Source: Myoxocephalus aenaeus
Lineage: Eukaryota > Chordata > Actinopteri > Perciformes > Cottidae
Assembly: GCA_038501785.1 (NCBI GenBank)
Contig: JBAMJR010000161.1
Location: forward strand, 5,545,001-5,609,000
Direction of reading: 5' to 3'
DNA: 64,000 nt
In this document: one piece after another, positions 47,601-58,227 of the stretch
How the letters are laid out: every line of letters begins with the position of its first letter
Numbering within the stretch: the first letter of the stretch is position 1
Position numbers and translations under genes: made by a program
Notes under the pieces: model-generated
What the model saw: the letters and a program-made list of their open reading frames with translations, nothing else
The model's database searches: none
What the model was told of the DNA's origin: nothing

Positions 47601-50600
47601 AGTAATGTTGGCCCTTAGAGCATATAATATATTTAATCCTGTTAAAACCCATAGTTTCAGAGACAAACAAAAGACAGCAGCGATAGGCTAATTTCTCAAA
47701 TCTGAATTGAGAGTTGATGCCAGCTGATGTACATGCAACCATTTATTTTTAAGAATTGGAAATATGCATGCCCATATCCATTACCATACATTGTTCATGC
47801 ACTGTTCATGACAGTAAACTTTCATATTTACTATTCATCAACTTTCAGCATTTAAGTTTTAAATTAAAGGCTAAAAGTAGTCCTGAGGCAGTCCAGTCCC
47901 ATGTTAATCAAGAGTTACAGTCAAGAGCTCACATTTTTCAAACCCTGACGAGTCCGTGTCTCAAGTATCCAGAGGTTTACATAATATAGTATGTAATTGT
48001 AAGGCAACAGAAACAACAGTAGATGATTAGATGAAGTGACTAACAGATGGAATTGTTAAATTATTGCAGGTTTCTATTCATGCACAGGTTGTAGCTGTCT
48101 GTGCTCTTATGGTGGAGCTTATGCAGGGATGTCTTACCATCGTGGACCAGTAAGACTTGAATCATCATGGTAATAAAGCAATTAAAATGTAAAATAGTGG
48201 AATTCAATCATAGATGTGTGAGCCAATACAATGTTAGAAGTAATGTGTCTAGATTAAGCATGTGACAGTCCTCAGGTCACAAGTCAAGATCAGACTCACT
48301 TTCCTCCAGCCCCCCCTTCTCTCACTTCTTCTTTTAGTAATGTATTGAAACATAGTGCATTGATGAAGATCTTCAAGCCAAGGGGCTTCAATTGTGCCCA
48401 AAGATTAATCTTCCCTTCTCCTGGTCAATATGTAGTTAATCCACCATGAAATTATATTTTGTTCAAGATGAAAAAAAGAGAGCGCTTGTCATCACTTTGG
48501 AATGTTTGTGCCATCAAAATGTAAGGCTTTATAGATAAATACTTGCTCGCAGCAGGGTTGGGTTTACTTTATTTCATAGCTGTCACAAGGCATTATGCAC
48601 CCTTCTATCACCAATGCAGCTACGTAAAAGCTAACAGATCAACACTATCTAACATTCGGGGTGCTACAACATCCAACACTCCCATCTATTTAACTGACTT
48701 ACTCCAAGCAACTTGGCTACATCTTTTGTATATGCATTGTTAGTAAAACTGGTTCAAGTAGGAGTAGTTCAAGCACTATGCATCATTTAGTATCATGTTG
48801 CAATTCTAGTATAATATTGCGTAACATTTTTCATCAAAATATTACAGAAATAACTCAATCTCAAGGTTACTGTATGTTTTTTTTTTTCATTCAAATGATA
48901 ACTAGAAGCTTAATCTTGATGTATAGAACAGACATGATTGACAAGATCTGTTCATTGCTAAAATAATCCAATAAGTGTTTCTCTGTATCCATGTTTGATC
49001 TAGGAGCCCATGCAGTCATGATGCTGACAACACACTGCAGGTAATTGTCCTTTATGCATTCTACCCAGTATATTACGCAACAACATTTTTAGAATTAATG
49101 TAAACTCTGCAACGACATAATTGTGTTGTTTTAGAATATCTATCTAGTCTGTACAAGTCATCTGATAAACTTCAGCAAAGAGCCTACAGAAGCACCACGA
49201 CCTGTTGTCCTGTATCGTCATGCTGTCCACCACCACAAATACATGAAACAAACTGGTCAGACAAGAGAACAAGAAGGGCTTTTCTGTGTTTACTGTAACC
49301 CCTTGCCTTTTAATAACTAACAACCAAACTCCATCCAGTCTTCTAGCAATCTAGCTGGTGACAAGGCACAATAGTGAGGTGGCAAGTGATACATTGCTGG
49401 ACTTTGCTGAACCCTATATTGTTGTCATCTAGCCAGCACATCAAGTGAAGCTTGCACATACCAGAAGTGCTGGAGGTTCTTTGTATTTTTCAGGGTTGAA
49501 ATGGATGTTAATAAACAGCCTCACCTGAGCTCAAACCTGTTTAGCATTGTAGTGATTAGGCATGCTTAGCTGGTTAAGCCTAATCCTCAGCGTTGTAATC
49601 CTTACTGTATTTCAACATATCAAACATTTTAATTTCCTGCATAGTGGAAGATGTTATGGTGCATCAACTGAATGTGCACAGGAATTCCCATCTGCTGATT
49701 TTGGCACATATTCAGTAGATTGTTTTCCTCTTGAAAATAAATAGCAGCACGACTTGAGAGAATAAAATCTCATGAATTTCTATGTATGTCATATTACTTT
49801 GTCAGTGTCCCTCCCCTTATGGTAAAGGTCCAATGTAAAAACAATAGTAGCCACATCAATAAGTAATTACATTGAATCTTCCCCTACACTACAGGGTCCC
49901 GAAAGAACAATGAACAAGATGAAACAGTTCGGCTGTGAATGAGTTCTTAAGAGGTTGAGTTATACACTTACAATTTGCTGAAACTATTCCTTGTCCCTTC
50001 AATCAAGTGTGAGGAACCTGCATGCACTGTTGGCTCTCTTGAGTGAAACAAGGACATGAGTGTTCAAACCATACCTACAAAACCAAAATGACTCCAGCTG
50101 GAGTTGTTCTCAGTCCACAGAGTTGTGATTCAAATGTTCATACAATGTCAGTCTCACTTCCAAACAGCCAATACACATGGCTGGTCCTGCTGCTTTTCAA
50201 CTTTCAAAGTTTTAAAAACGCCATTGTGGCGAACCAGCAATCACAGTTTAATGGGTCAATTTACCCTACTGGCTTGACCTCAAAACTTCAGAATCAGCAT
50301 TTTTACTGCCAATCACACATTAATGGAACAGATGGCTCGTTCGGAAATAAAACAGCCATTCAATAGTTCAGAAAAATAATTAACTGAAGCTGGGGGAATA
50401 TTTAGCACGAAGTGACCTGCTCAGCTGCATAGAAACAAGCAGAACAAAGTAGAAAACTATTGCATCATGAGAGGTGTACAGTATTTCATTAGACTGATTA
50501 GACTGTGCTGCTTTGAGAAAAACGTAAATGTATTGCGAGGTTGAGCAAGTACAATTGACATTTGGGGATTATAGCATACTATTATTTATTGTTTTGCAAT

Positions 50601-52799
50601 ACAAAAGAATGTAATCCTGCATTTTTCCAAAAATCCATCTACTTTTCATCTAAACATCTTTGTCTCCACTCCTTCTCAGTTGAACCGTTTTCGCCGCTTA
50701 GCTCAGGAAGCTGTTTTGGCACAACTTACTGTTTCCTCCACTGTATTAAAATCACAGCCAATTTCGATTTATTATTTTTTGTGTGGATGCTTCTTTGTTC
50801 CATTCTGGTTTACTTATGCCAAGACCAAGACCCACATGACATTGCAGTACATGCCCTTTGATATGCCATGTCTCAGTGCCAATTGTGCTAGCTTCTTACG
50901 GGTACATTTCCCACTCTGTTTAGAGAATAGCTGCTATTTTTAGAGGCCTTATGCAGTGCATGCAATGCAGAGAAGATCTTTTTCTGCTGCTGCACATCTG
51001 TTTATAAAAGCTATGTGGTTGTCCCTTCATGTAGAAACTGAAAGTCAATCTAATAAATCAAATGGGAATGGTTGAGCTCTCATTAATCAGTCTTGGAAAT
51101 GTAGTTAAAAAGTGCGTGCCAACATACATGTCAGAAAATATTACCAATCTTTTTTGTCAAAGCAGATTAGTTCTAGTCACGTCCCGCGCTATCTAGGGAG
51201 ACTATCTTTCATTGTCTTTGATTCTGCAATCTGAGCTTTGAAGATAGACATCAGTAATAGACCAACAGGCAAGAATCTTTCACCACGTTCTTGAACTCCT
51301 ATCAGAGGAACAGTGTGTCATAATACATCTGAAATTCATTTAAAAGAAATGACATCCCTCAGTAGTATCTGAAATTAAGTCATGCTAAGTGAGGGTGGAT
51401 ATTCCCAATGTGTAGACAACCTTGGTTTAAATTTATCCTGGATTTATAGGGATGAATATTAAGTCAGAACTGCCTTTTGTGTCCAGAGACCAGGGGCTGC
51501 TTTAGAGGGGGAAGTAAAATAGCTTACAGAGACACACTGATAGATCTGAGATCAATGAGGTAAACTCTGAGGGACTGTGATACTCAGTTAATGTTAAAAA
51601 AGGGGGTCGCTGAAACATTGTTACAACGTGCAACTACGGCATACAAATAGCAGTACGCTGTGCTTGGCTCAGGTAACTGCTATTATTATTAGTTGCTATT
51701 TTAGGTTCCAGTAAAGGGTTGGGGTGGAGAGCAACAGCAGTTAGGGGACAGGGTTGCTCTGTTGCTTCATCTTGAGAGAAGAGATGAGAACACTGCACCA
51801 AATATAGGGCATCTCCCACATCGGAACCCAAGGCCATGGACGCATATTCTACCAACATGAAGCTTATACTGCAACAGGGTCTGCAGATAACAGATTAGCC
51901 ATAGCATGAAACATCTGCATATTTCTTACTGGAAAGTAAACCATCTATGGTCTGTTTGCCGTTTTAATGTCTCATCATATTTTTCATGAATCCTTTTAAT
52001 ACAACCTTGCAATGTAGCAGTTAAATGTATTAGGCTAACGTTGGCATGCTACAATGCAAAATGTTACATATCAGCTGTTAACATTCATGTCAATTTGAGA
52101 TGATGACAATGCAAGGTATTAAAAATCAAAGCTATCAATTATATTCACACTAATATAATACACGCTTAGGGATTTTCATTGGGGGTGTTGCAATGAAAGA
52201 ATGACGTTGAAACAATGAAATCTCGTTCTTCTTTGGTGTGAACATGCCAGAAAGCAGGTAGTGGATGTGTAACACTTAAACCATTATAACTTAAACGTGA
52301 TAACAGTTCAATCGCAGCTATTTAAAGCTGTGGAACTCCAAAGTGACTGTTTCATTTCGTTCAAAGAACCTGCTTTAATTACGTTATAGGTCAGTGTTTT
52401 AAGATTGACAACTTTCGGTGTGCGCGTTCAAGAGCATCGCACCCGGCAAATTAGATCTGTATGAAGATGATGCAATTCATAAGACAGTAAGTCATTTTTT
52501 GCAACTCAGAGTTTGAGTCTGAAGTCTCTTAAGGTAGTAATAAGTGTTTTATCATCGGCTCCATTCCATCACGTCGGCCTATACCACTGCAAAGCTAGTA
52601 TCTATGGATGGTACATAAGATGGGGTGCTGTTAAGATCACAACCGGAGCCACGTGCCACCTTCACTCCAGGGAGAGGTCCCAAAACAAGATCCTACCACA
52701 ATGGATGTGACAAAAATAATTATATTGCGAGTCACAATAAATCACACTATAAGTTGACTGTGGTAAATTTCCATTATTGGAATAATTATGAATGTGCTC
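47601..52799. other. Noncoding stretch
   Basis: No gene is supported in about 5 kb. Frames of 99-107 codons (50043-50366, 50562-50861) have no domain signatures. No transposon ends were recognised. Confidence 0.5.
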
Positions 52800-54095
52800 C
52801 CTTGAGTGACTTGAAAAATCTACCTATACCTTGCTAGAGCAGTTCTTTGCCATTCGTTTTTATGGAAGGTTTTAGAGAAAGTGGTTTCAGCCCACAGTTT
52901 AGCTTGTATGTGTCTTAATAAGTCAGGTTTTAGAGCTTTGCAAAGAAACTGCCCTCCTCAAGGCATCCAAGGATCTTCTTTTAGCAGTGGAGAGGGGGGA
53001 GAGCTCGATATTCTTTATTTTAGTGCAGCCTTTGACTCAGTAGACCATGCCATTTTAATCAACCGTCTTAAAACCAGGTTGGCATCAAGGACGCTGCACT
53101 TAGTTGGTTTTATTCTTACCTTTCAGATAGAAGCTACTTGGCCACATTAGGTAATTACTCATCTCTACATCTTACATTAGCTGTGATGTACTGCAAGTTT
53201 CCATTTTAGGTCAAATTTTATATTCATATACATGATCCCACTAGGTCAAATCATCCAACGTCTTGGCAATATCAAATGTTGGATGGCACAACATTTTCTT
53301 CAACTCGATAACTCAAAATCAGAAATCATATAATTTAGTCCCCCACACCCTATTGGTCCCATTTAAAGTGTCATTGGTCCCCGATCTGTTAATATAAAGT
53401 CAATTGCCAGGAGTACTTTTTTATTCAGCTTTAAGCTTCAAACCACAAATCACTAAAGTTGTCCGTCCTGTTTCCTTCAAATTAGATCATCTCCAAAATC
53501 AAAACCACTTCTCTGACCTGGAAAAAGAAATTCATGCATTTATCTTTTCAAGACTTGACGACTGTAACTCCCTCCTCTCTGGCATGAACCAAAAGTTACT
53601 CTTTCATCTCCAACTAGTTCAGAACGCAGCAGCTCGGCTTCTCACTGGTTTTAATAGACGACATCACCCCAATTCTTTCTTCTCTCCATTGGCTCCCTGT
53701 TTATTTTAGAATTTATTTTAAGATGTTACTATTCATTTTCAAAGCACGTCTGGCTCTGGCCCCAAAACGTATAGAAGAAACGTTGATCTCTTATGAGCCA
53801 GCTCGCAGCCTTAAATCCACAGGTGGGGCCCTTCTGGCTGTTCCAAAGTCGAGGCTAAAAACTAAAGGTGACCGTGCTTTTGCCATCAGGACCCCTCGGC
53901 TTTGGAACGACCTGCCTGAGGAGATAAGGCTTTTGAATTACTTTACATCATTTATTTATTTTATTTATTATCGTTTTGATTGTTTTTATTGTTAACTCTT
54001 TAGGGTTTAACACTTTAGTTTTTTGTTTTATTGCCTTGCTTTTTAAATATATTATTTAAAATGTATGTTATATAAATAAAGTTATTATTATTTTG
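52800..54095 (+). pseudogene. Degenerate L2-like LINE, reverse-transcriptase region to 3' end
   Basis: Conserved reverse-transcriptase pieces appear in order but in different frames: KVVSAHSL and SGFRALQR, then LLKASKDLL, FSAAFDSVDHAILINRL, LGQIIQRLGNIK, and the C-terminal series FSRLDDCNSLLSG, LQLVQNAAARLLTG, AVPKSRLKTKGDRAFAIRTP, RLWNDLPEEIRLL. The catalytic YxDD box expected between GNIK and WMAQ is missing, removed by a deletion near 53275. The 3' end is T-rich with ATATAAATAAAGTTATTATT, a typical L2 tail. Multiple frameshifts make it a dead copy, 5'-truncated. Confidence 0.88.
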
Positions 54096-54220
54096 TGAAA
54101 AATAGAGCCTGATTTATATATGTATATCCATATATGCTGTAGTGCCATTTGAAGAGTGTTACGCATATTTGAATGATTATCAGAATAATATCTTGAATTG
54201 CAATTATTCTGGCCGGGATA

Positions 54221-54222
<2 letters not shown>

Positions 54223-54314
<92 letters not shown>
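54223..54314. repeat. (TG)n microsatellite
   Basis: About 46 uninterrupted TG units. Confidence 0.97.
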
Positions 54315-54315
<1 letters not shown>

Positions 54316-54715
54316 CAGAGGGTCTGCAAAATAATTTTCTATAAAACATACAATTGTGCTGTATCATTAAACAGTACAACATATCTACAGATGGGGACCA
54401 TTTGTGCCATTAAAACAATATAAAGCAATACAAAGCATATTGTGTCCATTACTCCCCCTCATGTTAGCTTTGGGTCAACAGAAAGTCTGATGAGATTGTG
54501 ACACATCACCTCAATATGTCACGAATCAGTCACCTCAATCCGGGCGCAACGAATCATCTCCGCTGCTGCTTAGCTTGGCTCATCAGCCATCTAGCTAGTT
54601 GGTGAGCACTGAGAAATATGTAGGTCAGTCACCATCATCAAGTGACCCTTAACCCAAACTATCTATTAAAAACAGCTATAGGAGACAAAGGAGGCAAAAC
54701 CCTAAGTTGTTCCTG
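54315..54715. other. Noncoding stretch
   Basis: No gene is supported. The sequence contains several CACCTCAAT/CAGTCACC-like words but no clear tandem unit. Confidence 0.45.
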
Positions 54716-54850
54716 ATGTGCAGGTAGCCTCTGCCATCAGTGTATGAATGGGTGTGTGAATGGGTGAATGATAACATGTAGTGTACAGCGCTTTGAGTGG
54801 TGTGATTACTAGAAAGGCGCTATGGACAAATCCAAGTTCATTTAGCATTT
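54716..54850 (+). repeat. LINE/SINE 3' tail of a common teleost family
   Basis: The order TGTGCAGGTAGCCTCTGCC, GTGTGTGAATGGGTGAATG, ACAGCGCTTTGAGTGG and GAAAGGCGCTATGG is the signature of a LINE-related tail found many times in fish genomes, as I recall it. There is no coding sequence left. Confidence 0.65.
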
Positions 54851-55495
54851 ACAAGAAAACAGCACTGTCAGTAAGTGAGAGGAGGCGGGGCCACTGCAGC
54901 GACGTTTGTGGGTGTGTGTGTGTATCAACTGGCTGTCGGAGAGGATTAAGAGTGAGAAAGTCCGACTGGTACCAGTCAGTGGCGGTGCGTCAATAGAGGG
55001 CGCTAGGGCGCCGCCCCTCTTAAAATTTTGCGATGAAAAAAAAAAAAGAAGAAAAAAAAAATATAATATATACTGTCAAAAAACATTATATAACAAATAA
55101 TTTAAATAAGAAATATACCGTGTTGACGCGCTAAATGTGTGTGGGAGACCGTAAGCCCCTGTCAACAACCACTTAAGATATACCAAATATAATATATCGC
55201 CATTCATCACCACTGAGAAAAGCCCCTCCCCCCTTTAGGGGCGCCGGCCCAATGTGAGTCTATGGCAGCGAACAAACATTTCACCCTCGTTACGGCAAGG
55301 ACAGCTTCTCATTGGCGGATGAAACGTGAATCTTCGGGCGCACAAATCTGCGCCCTAGCCAATGACATTGTTTCTTATTGCAACGTGGTTGGACTATTCG
55401 TCGAATCAGAGACCTTTATCATTCCCTCACATCCCATATAGCTCCCACGTTGCTACGCGAGCAACACAGCTAGCAGAGACTTTGATTATGTTAGT

Positions 55496-56499
55496 ATGGC
55501 GACTGAAATAGGGTGACCAGACGTCCTCTTTTTCCCGGACATGTCCTCTTTTCGAGACCTAAAAAAAGCGTCCGGCAGGGATTCCAAAAACGTCCGGGAT
55601 TTTGCTACGTGCGGGAAAATAGTTATTACCCCCTTACAAGTTTTGGAAATGGTATCTCCCTCACGTTCCACCTTCTTGCGCAAGCCCTGACTGTAGAGAG
55701 AACTGTCATTGGTCGACCGATCTCAACGTAAATGTAAGTTCACGGCATGCTATACACTACTACCCCCCCCCCCCCCCCCCCCCCCTCCCGCGACGAAGTG
55801 TCCTCCTCCTCCTCTCTCTCTCTCCACCCCCCCCCCCCCCGGAGCGAAGTGTCCTCTTTTTCACAAACTCAAATCTGGTCACCCTAACTGAAAACTCTGT
55901 GGTATCTCTACGCGAAACACCTTTCAATCCACGATCAGATGTTGACAAGAAGAGGCTGAAAGAGTTGGGACCCGAACGTCCAGATTTAAATATTCAGCAG
56001 CAAAGCAGTGACCACGGGAGGACGTACACCCGGAGCTTCTCCTCAAGCTACATGCTAACCGGAGCTGTTAGCTGGAGGCTCAGTGTGGAGCAAAGCAGTG
56101 GCTCTGAGCAGCCGAGGAAGCGCCGGGCTGTGAAGGAAGATGAGCTTGGAAGGATTGCTGCAGAGGTGAGTGTCAACATCAGCAGATGCCTGTGTTAGAG
56201 TTTAATGTTTATCTTTTGTCTATGTTGCTGAGCCATCAAGACACACAAAACATAGTTTTTTGTCTGTAGTATGAAGCCTGTTTGTAGTAGATATTTCCCC
56301 ACAACTTATCTTACTGTCTCTGTCTCTCTCTCTATATATTTATCTGTAGGTTTGTGACACCATACTTGGACACACCAGGGAACGCTTTGCCTTCAAAGAC
56401 CACCTCACCAGTGCCACCTTACTGCAGGGCCCCCAGTTTGAATGCTACGTCAATGTATTCCCTGAAGTTGCTCTGGCCACCACATTGAATGTTTCTTAA
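55496..56499 (+). pseudogene. Two-exon hAT transposase-derived gene, broken by a MITE
   Basis: The first exon starts with ATG at 55496, is interrupted after 13 bases by the MITE, and resumes at 55894 after one copy of the duplication. It ends at 56165 with GAG|GTGAGT. The second exon starts at 56350 after CTGTAG and ends in TAA at 56497-56499. Without the insertion the frame is continuous: 144 codons plus stop, with phase-0 splicing. RETPFNPRSDVDKKRLKELG and NIQQQSSD match the segment just before the TTF-type zinc finger of ZMYM1-like hAT transposases; the second exon (FAFKDHLTSATL, FPEVALATTLN) resembles a later part. The zinc finger, DDE residues and dimerisation domain are absent. The family match is from memory. 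Confidence 0.75.
55509..55886 (+). mobile_element. hAT-type MITE, copy 2, complete, 378 bp
   Basis: The ends are TAGGGTGACCAGA and its reverse complement TCTGGTCACCCTA, a 13-bp perfect inverted repeat. ACTGAAA abuts both sides (55502-55508 and 55887-55893), a 7-bp target-site duplication, one short of the usual hAT 8. Internally it carries a 23-base C-run, TCC/TC repeats and a second C-run. It is almost identical to 8543-8902, implying recent mobility. The 72-codon frame inside is shared by both copies but has no known domain. Confidence 0.9.
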
Positions 56500-56585
56500 A
56501 CCATTCTGCTCTGAACCTCTCATGCCCAAAGTTACAGTTTGTTGATAGTTGTTATTGGACAGTGTTGAGCACTGTGTTTTCTTGA

Positions 56586-56591
56586 AATAAA
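56586..56591 (+). promoter_or_regulatory. Polyadenylation signal of the hAT-borne gene
   Basis: AATAAA lies about 87 bases after the stop codon and is followed by a T-rich stretch, the normal layout of a vertebrate 3' end. Confidence 0.6.
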
Positions 56592-56715
56592 GCTTTGTTT
56601 TTTTAGAATATTCTACTCCAAACCTCTTTTCTTCTCATTGTGGAGTGCTATTTAAACCGCGCCGCCCAACTGCGCCCCCCCAAAAAAAATGTCACCAGCC
56701 GCCACTGGTACCAGT

Positions 56716-57286
56716 GTATCCATGGTTATGAAATGATGAATAAATTAATGTTTGTTCTCAAATCTTGAGTCCAAGTCGAGTCTTGAGCGGTTGAAATCAT
56801 TTTTCAGGATGGTTGTGAATAAACATTGCCCTTGTATTCCAGCTGCTGTATTGGTCCACAATGGATCATCAACAATCAGCTATTAGTATAGACAGCAAAA
56901 CAAAACATGACAAGATGAACTGGGAACAAGAGAGCAGTCCAGAATCAGTCCACCAGATTGGGGACATTGAACCCTTCAGAGTACCCGAGTGCCGAGGCAG
57001 CTGTTTATCATACACACTCAGCAACTGGGCCACCCAAAATCTGTATCACGGACTTATAATGAATTCCAAAAGCTAAATCACATTTCAAAGTTCGATGCTT
57101 ATCCCAAATCCTGGGTTGAGGAAGTGGCTGTTGTGACGAAGAAGCCAAGTCTTTCAAGTAGAACCCTTCATTCAACCAAACTGCAATTTATATAAACCCT
57201 CCTAGCCTTTGTCCAGAGAGAAACTTTCATCGCCGTCTTCATGTTTTTGATTATTATATTGCACCTCTTTCCCCACCTAGCCATTT

Positions 57287-57287
<1 letters not shown>
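56716..57287. other. Noncoding stretch
   Basis: The 68-71 codon frames at 56861-57195 have no recognisable domain. This is the right flank of the hAT element. Confidence 0.5.

Positions 57288-57383
<96 letters not shown>
57288..57383. repeat. (CA)n microsatellite
   Basis: About 48 uninterrupted CA units. Confidence 0.97.
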
Positions 57384-57385
<2 letters not shown>

Positions 57386-57810
57386 GATATGATGCAATTT
57401 CCAGCACCATGCCTTGATGTGCTTCTAAAATACAGCTACAAAACCTTTCTAACCAGCTCTGTAACTTTATGACTAGTGGCAAAATCTACACCACAACTCT
57501 ATGCACGCCTGCCGTGGCATGTTGATAACGTAGAATAACCAGAGGAGGCAAACTGTGGTGTAAATAATCAGAAAATGTATCAGAGGGCCCTATTTTCAAT
57601 TTAGATTTAATCTAATTTATAAAGCATTTTCTGATTCAAATGAGGGAATATGGAAAAGGTGCTGATGACTATATTTCACTGATAAAGACATTGTAGTTTT
57701 ATGCCGGCTAATTCCTAAAAATATAATTGACCACTTTTGCTTGGTTTATTTTTGCAAAAGGAGCCTGATACCACTGGGCGGCACACAAGGGCTTGCAGCT
57801 GAACATCCCC
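57384..57810. other. Noncoding stretch
   Basis: I see nothing that can be supported as a gene or element. Confidence 0.5.
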
Positions 57811-57816
57811 CCCCCC

Positions 57817-57849
<33 letters not shown>

Positions 57850-57891
57850 ACACACACGCACACGCACACGCACACACACACACACACACAC
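57811..57891. repeat. C-run followed by interrupted (CA)n microsatellite
   Basis: A short C-run leads into CA repeats interrupted by CC and GC variants. Confidence 0.93.
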
Positions 57892-58188
57892 TGCCAGTCC
57901 TCCACCCCGCTATGGCTTAATACTCATTCTTACAGGAACACTGCGGCTCTTAGTGCCCAACCAGCCAGGCCAGAGAGGGGTGGGGGTGCACTGCAGCACA
58001 GAAGGCTCACTTCGACAATAGTGAGTCAGATTTCCCTCTATTATCTTTGAGGGAGGACGGCAAATTTGGTTCAGACTTTTTCTTTGACATTGGATAGTGT
58101 AGGAAACTATGTGGCATTGGACATTAAATAGAAATTTGACTGCTGAATTAATTATCAATATACATATCTATATATCATATTCTATATA

Positions 58189-58192
<4 letters not shown>
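57892..58192. other. Noncoding stretch
   Basis: No gene is supported. It grades into AT-rich sequence toward the (AT)n run. Confidence 0.5.

Positions 58193-58224
<32 letters not shown>
58193..58224. repeat. (AT)n microsatellite
   Basis: About 16 AT units next to a TATATAGAATATATA-like imperfect palindrome. Confidence 0.93.

Positions 58225-58227
<3 letters not shown>

Larger units (their letters stand above)
54977..56707 (+). mobile_element. hAT-superfamily element, 1731 bp including a nested MITE
   Basis: Perfect 8-bp duplications GTACCAGT flank the element (54969-54976 and 56708-56715). Terminal inverted repeats begin CAGTGGCGG on both ends. Both features are diagnostic for hAT transposons. 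The body carries a promoter-sized left region, a two-exon transposase-derived gene (55496-56499), a polyadenylation signal (56586-56591) and a 378-bp MITE inserted near the start codon (55509-55886). Only short pieces of the transposase are present, so the element is an internal-deletion derivative that depends on a helper. Confidence 0.92.
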
